Source of the DNA: Fidelibacterota bacterium
GTDB taxonomy: Bacteria > Fidelibacterota > UBA2242
Assembly: GCA_018002295.1 (NCBI GenBank)
Contig: JAGNGI010000016.1
Span: 1-35,818, forward strand
Reading direction: 5' to 3'
DNA length: 35,818 bases
The translations under genes were made by a program, and so were the position numbers. Below, one piece after another: positions 1 to 8,452 of the stretch (positions within the stretch are counted from its first letter, which is position 1; the number at the start of each line of letters is the position of its first letter). The notes beneath the pieces are model-generated. The model had not been told where the DNA came from and did no database searches. It was given only the letters and a program-made list of their open reading frames with translations.

Positions 1-183
1 ATTTTGTTGATTTTTAGTCAATCGCATAATGACTATAGTCTGGGATAGTTATGAATCAATAATCTATTATATTTCATTCCGTAAAATTATACGTTCTTTT
101 TATATCAATTTCAACAAATAAATCACGAGAAAAAACATAAAGTTTGTAAAAGCGCTCAATTAATTGACTATTTGATTATTACT
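1..183. other. AT-rich stretch without recognisable gene
   Basis: No ORF, RNA gene or convincing terminator is seen. The stretch is very AT-rich and lies 3' of the minus-strand tRNA-Glu array. Only a weak AAAC/GTTT hairpin followed by a short T-run (minus strand, near 130-145) might end tRNA transcription. Confidence 0.5.
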
Positions 184-258
184 ATTGAAAGCGTGGTGTC
201 CTAACCACCCTGCCCGACTAATGGTCGCATGACCAATAGGCGGGTAGACGATAGCGCC
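184..258 (-). pseudogene. 5' half of tRNA-Glu with D-loop insert, truncated after the anticodon loop
   Basis: On the minus strand this reads as the acceptor 5' strand, D-arm and anticodon loop (TTC) of tRNA-Glu. It carries a 36-nt insert in the D-loop (209-244). Homology stops in the 3' strand of the anticodon stem, where unrelated AT-rich sequence begins. The variable region, T-arm and acceptor 3' strand are missing, so no functional tRNA can form from it alone. Confidence 0.8.
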
Positions 259-299
259 TTTAAAAAGAAATAAAGGCTAAAGAAAAGACTTGGAACGAT

Positions 300-446
300 T
301 GGTAGCGCTACGGAGAATTCCTGCCCGCGTGGCTGGCACTGGCGGGTCAGGCGGGGAACTCCGGTTACCACATTGAAAGCGTGGTGTCCTAACCACCCTG
401 CCCGACTAATGGTCGCATGACCAATAGGCGGGTAGACGATAGCGCC
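300..446 (-). tRNA. tRNA-Glu(UUC) copy A, split by two 36-nt loop inserts
   Basis: Removing two 36-nt blocks leaves exactly the 75-nt tRNA-Glu of 676-750, including encoded CCA. One block (plus-strand 397-432) sits in the D-loop after A14, before the G18-G19 pair. The other (320-355) sits in the T-loop between C56 and A57. Both begin CCTGCCCG and end AGGCGGG on the plus strand, with different 21-nt middles. The stems, anticodon TTC and CCA end are unchanged. As transcribed, the elbow contacts of D- and T-loop would be disrupted unless the inserts fold out or are removed. It could equally be a pseudogene. Confidence 0.7.
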
Positions 447-487
447 TTTAAAAAGAAATAAAGGCTAAAGAAAAGACTTGGAACGAT

Positions 488-634
488 TGGTAGCGCTACG
501 GAGAATTCCTGCCCGCGTGGCTGGCACTGGCGGGTCAGGCGGGGAACTCCGGTTACCACATTGAAAGCGTGGTGTCCTAACCACCCTGCCCGACTAATGG
601 TCGCATGACCAATAGGCGGGTAGACGATAGCGCC
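488..634 (-). tRNA. tRNA-Glu(UUC) copy B, split by two 36-nt loop inserts
   Basis: This looks identical to copy A and is displaced by 188 bp. The T-loop insert lies at 508-543 and the D-loop insert at 585-620. It is the first interrupted copy downstream of the intact tRNA-Glu in the direction of transcription, separated from it by a 41-nt spacer (635-675). The tRNA body shows no substitutions relative to the intact gene. Whether a functional tRNA is made cannot be told from sequence. Confidence 0.7.
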
Positions 635-675
635 TTTAAAAAGAAATAAAGGCTAAAGAAAAGACTTGGAACGAT

Positions 676-750
676 TGGTAGCGCTACGGAGAATTGAACT
701 CCGGTTACCACATTGAAAGCGTGGTGTCCTAACCACTAGACGATAGCGCC
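676..750 (-). tRNA. tRNA-Glu(UUC), intact
   Basis: The minus strand gives a full cloverleaf. The acceptor is GGCGCTA/TAGCGCT (G1-U72 wobble) and the anticodon loop is CTTTCAA with anticodon TTC. The T-arm is CGGAG-TTCAATT-CTCCG, followed by discriminator A and an encoded CCA. It lies 13 nt downstream of tRNA-His and is probably co-transcribed with it. It is the only uninterrupted tRNA-Glu copy in the array. Confidence 0.95.
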
Positions 751-763
751 ATTAAAAAGAGCG

Positions 764-838
764 GGTGAGTGACGGGACTTGAACCCGCGGCCAACAGGGC
801 CACAACCTGTCGCTCTACCATACTGAGCTACACTCACC
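764..838 (-). tRNA. tRNA-His(GUG)
   Basis: The minus strand folds as a tRNA with acceptor GTGAGTG/CACTCAC and anticodon stem-loop ACAGG-TTGTGGC-CCTGT, anticodon GTG. An extra 5' G at 838 sits opposite C73, the hallmark of tRNA-His. Unlike the neighbouring tRNA-Glu, CCA is not encoded (the bases after C73 are CGC). It is first in a His-Glu tRNA transcription unit. Confidence 0.95.
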
Positions 839-1393
839 ATCTATATCACTCCCGCAGGAGGTTAGTAAGCCCAGATCAATTTCATGAATGGATCAATTAT
901 TTTAAAAAAGCTGTGAAATTTAAGTTATTTATAATCAGAATGTCAATACACCAAGCACCAGGATATCCCCTAATATTTCCCGAACTTATCTGCTAATATG
1001 CTGATAATCAGAATGATATTACTTTAACTGGATATTAAATTACATTTTTTTAAAAATTATTAAAATCTATTGTGCTTACCTATCTTAAAACGTGCAGGTC
1101 AGTTTTTGTGCGTTCATATTTTATCCCTTTCCTAAGACCGGATTCGGTATTTCGGAATTCACTATTATTACTTTCAGCGATGGTAATAAACATCTTTTTT
1201 TTCGTGATTCAATAAAATTGGATGATGAGGCGAAAACTAATCTGATAATCAAAAAGCGCGGGTATTTTTCTTAAAATTAGTGGAAGTCTTAATATCTGTG
1301 AGTATTTTTGAGATGAACAATTTTTATTTTAAAAATGCTTGGAATTCTGATCAGTATTTGTAATTTACCCCGCCTTAAGGAACGTAAAGTGAT
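839..1393. other. 555-bp intergenic region between tRNA-His and topA
   Basis: This is an AT-rich region between divergent units. Apart from the tRNA promoter candidate nothing convincing is seen. A 60-codon GTG-started ORF at 1092-1274 has no ribosome binding site or recognisable motif and is not called. Confidence 0.6.
919..947 (-). promoter_or_regulatory. Candidate sigma-70 promoter of the tRNA-His/Glu unit
   Basis: The minus strand carries a perfect -35 box TTGACA (942-947), a 17-nt spacer and TTAAAT (919-924) as -10. The predicted start is near 911, giving a leader of about 70 nt before tRNA-His. The match and position support it; there is no direct evidence. Confidence 0.5.
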
Positions 1394-3601
1394 ATGGAAT
1401 TATTAATCGTCGAATCGCCATCTAAAGCCAAGACTATCAAAAAATACCTCGGTAACAATTTTAAAGTCATGGCTTCGGTTGGTCACATCAAAGATTTACC
1501 GGAGAAAGAACTCGGTGTTGATCTTCAACACGATTTCAAACCGAAATACGTTACAATCAAAGGCAAATCTAAAATTATAAGTAATCTGAAAGAGTCCGCT
1601 CAATCTGCTCAACGTGTTTATTTAGCCCCTGATCCAGACCGCGAAGGTGAAGCAATTGCCTGGCATATAGCCAATGTTATTGACGTTCCATCCGATCGCG
1701 TTCAACGAGTTCTTTTCAATGAAATAACCGAAAGTGGCATTCGTTATGGACTTAGCCATCCGCGCCAGATAGATATGAGCCTGGTGAATGCCCAGCAAGC
1801 CCGACGCGTTCTCGATCGGCTGGTCGGTTACCAAGTCAGCCCTTTTCTATGGCGCACACTTTATAGTGGATTGAGCGCCGGTCGTGTGCAGTCCGTCGCG
1901 GTGCGTATCATTTGTGAACGCGAAGTCGAAATCGAGCAGTTCATTCCTCTTGAATACTGGGAAATAACGGCACTGCTCCAGACACCCCAAAACGAAAAAT
2001 TTTCTGCCAAGCTCATTAAAATTGATAATAAAAAAATCGCTATTTCGAACACCTCCGACGCCAACAAGCATTTAGCGATTCTGAAAAATGCTACCTATCA
2101 AGTCAGCAATATCGAAGAGAAAGAAGTCACCAAATCACCCGCGCCACCTTTCACGACCAGCACCCTGCAACAGGAAGCCACGCGCCGTTTTCGCTACTCG
2201 CCGGAAAAAACTATGCGCATTGCTCAGAATCTTTACGAAGGTGTCGAAATTGGTGGTGAGCCGGTCGGCTTGATAACCTACATGCGCACTGATTCAGTAC
2301 GTATTTCTAAGGAAGCTATCACCGGTATCCGTGAATATATCGAAAAACATTACGGCGCAAAGTTTCTTCCACCTAACCCGCGCCATTTTAAAACTACTAA
2401 AAGAAACGTGCAAGACGCGCACGAAGGAATTCGCCCCACGCATTTTGAATACACGCCCGAAGTCGTTGCTCCCTACCTTTCGCCCGAGCAGAAAAAGCTT
2501 TATACTCTAATTTGGAATCGCTTCGCCGCCTGTCAGATGTCTGCGGCTGTTTACAAACAAAAAATTATAGATGTGACAGCCGATAATTACCTTTTTCGCG
2601 CTACTGGCAGTGATTTGATTTTTGACGGCTACTTGCGTGCCTGGCGCGAGGAAAAAGCCGAGGACGAGAAAAAAATTGCTCTGCCGATCAGTATACAAAA
2701 AGATGACCGGCTCACCTTGTTAGAGCTCCAACCGGAGCAAAAATTTACCGAACCGCCGCCCCGCTTTACCGAAGGTACGCTTATCAAGGAGTTAGATAAT
2801 CTCGGTATCGGTCGCCCAAGCACTTATGCCACCATCGTTTCGACAATTATTACCCGTAAATACGTTGAACGTAAAGGTGGCTATCTGGTGCCAACCGATC
2901 TCGGTAAAACCGTCAATAAATTACTAGTGGAAGGAATGCCTGATATTTTCAATGTCAAGTTCACCGCTCGAATGGAAGCCGAACTGGATGACATTGAAGG
3001 CAATCGTAAAGAATGGCAAAAGGTCATCAGCGAATTCTATCAGCCTTTTCATAAATCGCTCGAAGAGCTCCAAGCCCAGCGCCGCGAAATCAAAACCGGC
3101 CTCCAGGAAAAAACTAATGAAAAATGCGAGATCTGCGGCGCTCCGATGGTCATCAAATGGAGTCGCAATGGGCGCTTTCTGGCCTGCTCAGCCTTTCCCG
3201 AATGTAAAAACACCCGGCCGTTAAATACCGCGCCGGTTGCGCCGACCGAATCCAAAACCTGCCCCAACTGCGGCAGTCCGATGACAATTAAAGATGGGCG
3301 TTTCGGCAAATTTTGGGCTTGCACCAAATATCCTAAATGTAAAACGACCGAACCATTCACTTTGAATATCAAATGCCCGGAACCAGATTGCGACGGGCAA
3401 ATCGTTCAAAAGCGCACCAAAAAAGGCAAAATTTTTTACGGGTGTAATCGCTACCCGAACTGCAAGTTCGCTACCTGGAATGAACCGGTGGCTCGCCCCT
3501 GCCAGAACTGCGATAGCCAATTTCTGGAACGCAAGATTAAACGTGATGGCAGTGTTCTGCTGATTTGCCCAAAATGCAAAACTGAAACAGCAGACGAGTG
3601 A
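1394..3601 (+). CDS. topA: DNA topoisomerase I (type IA)
   Basis: This enzyme relaxes negative supercoils by single-strand passage through a 5'-phosphotyrosine intermediate. The 735-aa product opens with a TOPRIM domain (LLIVESPSKAKTIKKYLG at the N-terminus; acidic DPDREGEAIAWH near residue 80). The catalytic tyrosine is Y296 in ITYMRTDS. From residue 578 the tail holds four Cys4 zinc-ribbon units: C-x2-C pairs in CEIC, CPNC and CQNC, and a CPEPDC variant in the third. This agrees with the family's C-terminal DNA-binding ribbons. The ATG at 1394 begins exactly at the conserved MELLIVESPSKA start. The gene is monocistronic or leads into glyS 60 bp downstream. Confidence 0.97.
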   Translation: MELLIVESPSKAKTIKKYLGNNFKVMASVGHIKDLPEKELGVDLQHDFKPKYVTIKGKSKIISNLKESAQSAQRVYLAPDPDREGEAIAWHIANVIDVPSDRVQRVLFNEITESGIRYGLSHPRQIDMSLVNAQQARRVLDRLVGYQVSPFLWRTLYSGLSAGRVQSVAVRIICEREVEIEQFIPLEYWEITALLQTPQNEKFSAKLIKIDNKKIAISNTSDANKHLAILKNATYQVSNIEEKEVTKSPAPPFTTSTLQQEATRRFRYSPEKTMRIAQNLYEGVEIGGEPVGLITYMRTDSVRISKEAITGIREYIEKHYGAKFLPPNPRHFKTTKRNVQDAHEGIRPTHFEYTPEVVAPYLSPEQKKLYTLIWNRFAACQMSAAVYKQKIIDVTADNYLFRATGSDLIFDGYLRAWREEKAEDEKKIALPISIQKDDRLTLLELQPEQKFTEPPPRFTEGTLIKELDNLGIGRPSTYATIVSTIITRKYVERKGGYLVPTDLGKTVNKLLVEGMPDIFNVKFTARMEAELDDIEGNRKEWQKVISEFYQPFHKSLEELQAQRREIKTGLQEKTNEKCEICGAPMVIKWSRNGRFLACSAFPECKNTRPLNTAPVAPTESKTCPNCGSPMTIKDGRFGKFWACTKYPKCKTTEPFTLNIKCPEPDCDGQIVQKRTKKGKIFYGCNRYPNCKFATWNEPVARPCQNCDSQFLERKIKRDGSVLLICPKCKTETADE

Positions 3602-3682
3602 AAAATCACAAGTTGCTTAATTAGAAATTTCCTTCTGAACTATTTGTAAATTAAATATTGAAATGTGAAAATTAGGGAAAAA

Positions 3683-5164
3683 ATGGGAAAACAAGTTAGT
3701 AACGAACAAATGGATAAATTAGTCTCGCTATGTAAACGGCGCGGCATCATCTTTCAATCCAGTGATATTTATGGCGGGCTGAGCAGTACCTGGGATTATG
3801 GACCACTTGGTGTCGAACTTAAGCGTAATGTCAAAGATTTGTGGTGGCATGATATGGTCACCAGTCGGGAAAATGTCGTCGGTATGGACGCCGCTATATT
3901 GATGCACCCCAAAGTCTGGGAAGCCTCCGGGCACGTCGCCAATTTTCATGACCCACTGATTGATTGCAAGAAATGTCAGGCGCGTTTCCGGGAGGATAAA
4001 GCTCCAGCCTATTTCAAATGCTCCAATTGTAATTTTAACTTTTACGTCAATGATGGTTTAATTGAAGTAAAAAAGGAATTCGCGGCGCATTTTCCCGATT
4101 TATACGCTCGCGAAATAGCGCATTATCGCGATTCCGACTGTCCCCATTGCGGCGGCCAGAGAACCATCAAATTGGAAAAAATCGCCTGCCCGAACTGCGG
4201 CAGTTCGGAACTATCACCCGCCCGCCAATTCAATTTAATGTTCAAAACCCACTTTGGTCCATCGGAAGATTCTGCTTCTGAAGTCTATTTACGGCCGGAA
4301 ACGGCCCAGGGCATTTTTGTCAATTTCGATAATGTCATTTCCACTACGCGTGTCAAACTACCGTTTGGTGTCGGTCAGATCGGAAAGGCTTTTCGCAATG
4401 AAATCACGACCGGTAATTTCATTTTTCGCTCGCGTGAATTTGAACAAATGGAAATGGAATTTTTCGTCAAGCCGGAAGAAAGTGAACACTGGTATGTGTA
4501 TTGGGTCAATGAACGCTTCAACTGGTATAAAAAACTCGGCGTCCGTGCGGAGAATTTACGCCTCCGTCCCCACGAAAAAGAAGAACTGGCTCATTATGCC
4601 AAAGCCTGCACTGATGTTGAATATAAATTTCCCTTCGGCTGGTCGGAACTGGAAGGCATCGCCGATCGGCAAACTTTCGACCTTGAGCAACACATGAAAG
4701 CCAGCGGCAAGAAGCTGACTTATTTTGATAGCGAAACGAACACGCATATCGTTCCAGCCGTTGTCGAAAGTTCTGCTGGCGTAGATCGCACCATTCTGAC
4801 GGTTTTGTGTGATGCTTACTGGGAAGATGCTGAGCATGACCGCGTCGTCTTGCGACTTGATCCGAAAATAGCTCCGACCAAAGTCGCTATCCTACCGCTC
4901 GTCAATCGCGATGGAATGCCGGAAATCGCGGAAGCCATTTTTAACGATGTAAAAAAACAGTTTGCGGCTTTTTATGACCAAGCCGGTTCCATCGGACGAC
5001 GCTATCGGCGCCAGGATGAAGCCGGGACGCCGTTTGGAATTACCGTGGATTCACAGACCTTACAAGACGGCAGTGTAACATTGCGCGATCGCGATACACT
5101 CGAGCAGATCCGTCTCCCCAAAGAGAATATTGTCAAGGTACTGCAGGAAAAATTAGCGTTGTAA
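3683..5164 (+). CDS. glyS: Glycyl-tRNA synthetase (dimeric class II type)
   Basis: This enzyme charges tRNA-Gly with glycine. The product is about 493 aa of the eukaryote/archaea-like alpha2 type, not the bacterial alpha/beta form. Class II signatures are visible: RPETAQGIFVNFDN, motif 2 in GKAFRNE...FRSREFEQMEMEFF, motif 3 around GVDRTILTVL, and a C-terminal HGTP anticodon-binding domain from about KIAPTKVAILPLVN. Two Cys4 clusters (CKKC...CSNC and CPHC...CPNC) lie in the insertion between motifs 1 and 2. I chose ATG 3683 because AGGGA lies about 5 nt upstream; an in-frame GTG at 3665 would add 6 residues. No T-box leader fits in the 60-bp gap before it. Confidence 0.96.
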   Translation: MGKQVSNEQMDKLVSLCKRRGIIFQSSDIYGGLSSTWDYGPLGVELKRNVKDLWWHDMVTSRENVVGMDAAILMHPKVWEASGHVANFHDPLIDCKKCQARFREDKAPAYFKCSNCNFNFYVNDGLIEVKKEFAAHFPDLYAREIAHYRDSDCPHCGGQRTIKLEKIACPNCGSSELSPARQFNLMFKTHFGPSEDSASEVYLRPETAQGIFVNFDNVISTTRVKLPFGVGQIGKAFRNEITTGNFIFRSREFEQMEMEFFVKPEESEHWYVYWVNERFNWYKKLGVRAENLRLRPHEKEELAHYAKACTDVEYKFPFGWSELEGIADRQTFDLEQHMKASGKKLTYFDSETNTHIVPAVVESSAGVDRTILTVLCDAYWEDAEHDRVVLRLDPKIAPTKVAILPLVNRDGMPEIAEAIFNDVKKQFAAFYDQAGSIGRRYRRQDEAGTPFGITVDSQTLQDGSVTLRDRDTLEQIRLPKENIVKVLQEKLAL

Positions 5165-5327
5165 GGAACCGTCGAGGTTCTTCGATCAGATTAACAAGAC
5201 ATCTTTTTCATTTATTAATTCGAGCTGAGCGGATAAAAATCTAAAAATTTAGCGCCATTTTCTACCCTGCTCAATTAATTTTCCGGCTCATTATTCTTAA
5301 GATTAATCTACTCGGTATAACTAAAAC

Positions 5328-5356
5328 TTGAAAAAAAAGTCAATTCGGCGTAAACT
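5328..5356 (+). promoter_or_regulatory. Possible promoter of ppdK
   Basis: TTGAAA (5328-5333), a 17-nt spacer and TAAACT (5351-5356) lie 50-75 bp upstream of the ppdK start. The -10 match is partial, so this is tentative. The rest of the 240-bp gap after glyS shows only a weak GAACC/GGTTC stem at 5166-5180 without a T-run. Confidence 0.3.
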
Positions 5357-5404
5357 TAGCGTTGATTTTTTACAGTTAATAGAATAACATGAAGAGGTAA
5401 AAAA

Positions 5405-8155
5405 ATGACAACTCAAAAATCTAAAACCCCTAAATATGTCTACTTTTTCGGCGGTGGTAAAGCCGATGGAAATGAAAGTATGAAGGAATTGTTGGGAGGA
5501 AAAGGCGCTAACTTGGCTGAAATGGCTGGTCATCCCGATCTGCGCTTACCGGTGCCGCCCGGTTTTACAATTACAACCGAAGTCTGCACCTATTACTATC
5601 AACATAATCGCAAGTATCCGGCGGAACTGAAGGAGCAAGTCGAAGCGGCTCTAGCCAAAGTGGAAAAAATCATGGGCCGTAAATTCGGTGACCCAGATAA
5701 TCCCTTACTGGTATCAGTCCGCTCCGGCGCTCGCAAATCTATGCCCGGCATGATGGAAACCGTTTTGAACATTGGTTTAACCGAAAAAACCATACCCGGC
5801 TTAATCAAGCAAAGCGGCGGCAATGAACGCTTCGTTTACGATGCCTATCGCCGTTTGATTATGATGTATTCCGATGTAGTTATGGAAAAAGCCGCCGGGA
5901 TCGAGCCGAAAGACGATGAGGGAATTCGTCGTCAGCTAGAAAAAATTATGGACGATTTCAAAAAGGCAAAAAACTATACTAGCGACACTGATCTTACCGC
6001 CGATGATCTGAAAGAGCTATGTCGGGTGTTTAAAGAACAGGTTAAGAAAGTGCTTGGCAAAGATTTTCCGGACGATCCGTATGAACAGTTATGGGGTGGT
6101 ATCGGAGCCGTGTTTGCTTCCTGGAACGGCAAACGGGCGGTTGCCTATCGTCGTATTGAAGGCATTCCGGACGATTGGGGCACCGCTGTGACTGTCCAGG
6201 CAATGGTCTTTGGTAATATGGGCGACGACTGTGCCACAGGCGTAGCTTTTAGCCGTAACCCCGGAAATGGAGAAAACCAATTTTATGGAGAATATTTAAT
6301 AAATGCTCAGGGCGAAGATGTTGTCGCCGGCATTCGCACCCCAGCACCAATAAATAAATATTCGGCTTCTGAACATAATAAAGACCTTGTGACTCTGGAA
6401 GAATATATGCCGGCTATTTATAAAGAGCTCGTAGAATACCGGAATCGCCTCGAAAAACACTACCGTGATATGCAAGACATCGAATTTACCATTGAAAAGG
6501 GGCGCCTTTTTATGCTCCAATGCCGCATCGGTAAGCGTAATGGTCCCGCCGCCGTACGGATGGCATTAGATATGTTGAATGAAAAACTCATTACCAAAGA
6601 AGAAGCGGTCTTGCGAGTTTCTCCTTCTCAACTCGATGAATTACTGCACCCTATTATTGATCCGAAACACGAGAAAAAAATAGAACCGCTTGCCAAAGGT
6701 TTGCCGGCTGGTCCCGGGGCCGCCACTGGTCAAATTGTATTCTCTTCAGCCGATGCCGTCGAATGGGCCAAAGCAGGCAAAAAAGTAATTTTGGTACGCG
6801 AGGAAACCAACCCTGAAGATGTGGACGGTATGCGCGCCTCACAGGCAATTTTAACTGCTCGCGGTGGTATGACCAGCCATGCGGCGCTTGTTGCTCGCGG
6901 ATGGGGCAAATGTTGTATCGTCGGTTGCAGTGCTATTCATATAGATTATCAGAAAAAAGTAATGAAAATCGGTGACCGCGTTTTTAAGGAAGGCGATTTT
7001 ATTACTCTGAATGGGACTAAGGGTTATGTATATGCCGGGACTCTACCGATGATTGACGCTACCGAAAATCCTGATCTGGTAAAATTTCTTAAAGTCTGTG
7101 ATTCTGTCCGCCGTCTGGCTATCCGTACAAACGCCGACACTCCAGCCGATGCTAAACGCGCTCGTCAATTCGGCGCAGAAGGAATCGGGCTATTTCGTAC
7201 GGAACATATGTTCTACGGCGAAGGTAGCGACGCGCCACTATTTGCCCTGCGAAAAATGATTGTATCTAATACATTAGATGAGCGCCAAAAGGCTCTTGCT
7301 GAACTCTTTCCCTATGTTAAAAAGGATATAAAGGCAACTCTGGAGGCGATGGACGGCTACCCGGTGGTTATCCGTTTGCTCGATCCGCCGCTTCATGAAT
7401 TTGTCCCCCGAGAAAAAGAAAAGCAGGAAAAACTTGCCAGAGATTTGAATATTTCCTTAGATGAACTGGAAAAGCGTGCCGCTGAACTGCATGAGTCTAA
7501 CCCAATGATGGGACATCGCGGTGTTCGACTGGGAGTGACCTATCCAGAAGTTTCCCGAATGCAGATTAGAGCAATCTTGGAAGCTGCCGCCGAATTATTG
7601 AAAGAAGGCAAAAAACCTTATCCGGAAATAATGATTCCGGTGGTCAGTTTAACTAAAGAACTCGAACATCAAAAGGCAATTGCTGATGAAGTTTATCAGG
7701 AAGTACTCAAGAAGCACGGCCTGAAAGAAATCAAATATTTATTCGGTACAATGATCGAAATTCCACGTGCCTGCTTAGTTGCCAATGAAATCGCCGGGGT
7801 CACCGACTTCTTCTCATTCGGGACTAACGATCTTACTCAGATGGGATTTGGATTTTCGCGTGATGATATTGGCAGTTTTGTGCCGGATTATATCGAGAAG
7901 AAAATCCTACCGGAAGATCCTTTTCAGACCATAGATCAGGTCGGCATTGGCGAATTAATCCAAATTGGTATCGAACGTGGTCGCAAGACCAAGCCGAACC
8001 TGGAAATCGGTATTTGTGGTGAACATGGCGGCGAACCGAGATCCGTCAAGTTTTGTCATCGAGTTGGAATGGATTATGTTTCCTGCTCACCGTTCAGAGT
8101 GCCGATTGCTCGACTGGCAGCCGCCCAAGCCGTTGCCGAAGAAAAAACGAAGTAA
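5405..8155 (+). CDS. ppdK: Pyruvate, phosphate dikinase
   Basis: This cytoplasmic enzyme interconverts pyruvate + ATP + Pi and PEP + AMP + PPi. In anaerobes it often serves reversible, pyrophosphate-linked glycolysis. The 916-aa length is typical. The N-terminal ATP-grasp domain begins with LLGGKGANLAEMAG. The swivelling phosphohistidine domain holds GGMTSHAALVARGWGKCC with the phosphorylated His at about residue 492. The C-terminal PEP/pyruvate TIM barrel includes LFRTEHMF, EIPRACLVA, FGTNDLTQ and the catalytic Cys at about 871 in ICGEHGGEP. A good ribosome binding site (AAGAGGT) precedes ATG 5405. The gene stands alone and is followed by a strong terminator. Confidence 0.97.
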   Translation: MTTQKSKTPKYVYFFGGGKADGNESMKELLGGKGANLAEMAGHPDLRLPVPPGFTITTEVCTYYYQHNRKYPAELKEQVEAALAKVEKIMGRKFGDPDNPLLVSVRSGARKSMPGMMETVLNIGLTEKTIPGLIKQSGGNERFVYDAYRRLIMMYSDVVMEKAAGIEPKDDEGIRRQLEKIMDDFKKAKNYTSDTDLTADDLKELCRVFKEQVKKVLGKDFPDDPYEQLWGGIGAVFASWNGKRAVAYRRIEGIPDDWGTAVTVQAMVFGNMGDDCATGVAFSRNPGNGENQFYGEYLINAQGEDVVAGIRTPAPINKYSASEHNKDLVTLEEYMPAIYKELVEYRNRLEKHYRDMQDIEFTIEKGRLFMLQCRIGKRNGPAAVRMALDMLNEKLITKEEAVLRVSPSQLDELLHPIIDPKHEKKIEPLAKGLPAGPGAATGQIVFSSADAVEWAKAGKKVILVREETNPEDVDGMRASQAILTARGGMTSHAALVARGWGKCCIVGCSAIHIDYQKKVMKIGDRVFKEGDFITLNGTKGYVYAGTLPMIDATENPDLVKFLKVCDSVRRLAIRTNADTPADAKRARQFGAEGIGLFRTEHMFYGEGSDAPLFALRKMIVSNTLDERQKALAELFPYVKKDIKATLEAMDGYPVVIRLLDPPLHEFVPREKEKQEKLARDLNISLDELEKRAAELHESNPMMGHRGVRLGVTYPEVSRMQIRAILEAAAELLKEGKKPYPEIMIPVVSLTKELEHQKAIADEVYQEVLKKHGLKEIKYLFGTMIEIPRACLVANEIAGVTDFFSFGTNDLTQMGFGFSRDDIGSFVPDYIEKKILPEDPFQTIDQVGIGELIQIGIERGRKTKPNLEIGICGEHGGEPRSVKFCHRVGMDYVSCSPFRVPIARLAAAQAVAEEKTK

Positions 8156-8180
8156 AACGTTTTTTCAATATAGATAAATG

Positions 8181-8216
8181 AAGAGCCGCAGATTTTGGTC
8201 TGCGGTTCTTTTTTTT
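8181..8216 (+). terminator. Rho-independent terminator after ppdK
   Basis: A 12-bp stem AAGAGCCGCAGA / TCTGCGGTTCTT (one G-T pair) encloses a 6-nt loop and runs into eight T residues, 25 bp after the ppdK stop codon. Confidence 0.93.
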
Positions 8217-8452
8217 AGTAGAGCCGTTCTTCTTATTTTTGGCGTTTTCTCATTGCTGATTGCGACGGAATCGTAATCAAGAGGGAAATAATTTTATTAT
8301 TTTGACTAATATATCTTTCACCACCGACCACCCGAAGTTATTTTAAACAAAGAAAGTCAGCCAATTGGTCGTGAGCTCAATCCAGAAATTCGATGAAAAC
8401 TATTGGAGACTTCCGAAATAATAAAGATATTTGATAATCAAATAGAGAGACA

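Larger units (their letters stand above)
184..711. repeat. Tandem array of 188-bp units built from tRNA-Glu sequence
   Basis: Three head-to-tail units start at 184, 372 and 560. The first two are 188 bp and look identical base for base. The third is 152 bp because it lacks the 36-nt insert carried in the T-loop part of the others. The array then runs into the rest of the intact tRNA-Glu gene at 712-750. Each full unit holds the 5' half of one tRNA copy, a 41-nt spacer and the 3' half of the next. Apparent identity implies very recent duplication, active gene conversion, or an assembly artefact. Confidence 0.9.

Noticed and set aside
184..711. Repeat array considered as CRISPR
   Set aside because: Units are 188 bp with no unique spacers and consist of tRNA-Glu sequence; no cas genes are present in the window.
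769..996. 75-codon plus-strand ORF
   Set aside because: It lies mostly across tRNA-His and its promoter region on the other strand and has no protein features.
1092..1274. 60-codon ORF upstream of topA
   Set aside because: GTG start without a ribosome binding site, no motif, AT-rich intergenic setting.
3602..3682. T-box or other riboswitch before glyS
   Set aside because: The gap is only about 80 bp and shows no specifier-loop or antiterminator structure.
5166..5180. GAACC/GGTTC stem after glyS as a terminator
   Set aside because: Only 5 bp, with no T-run after it.
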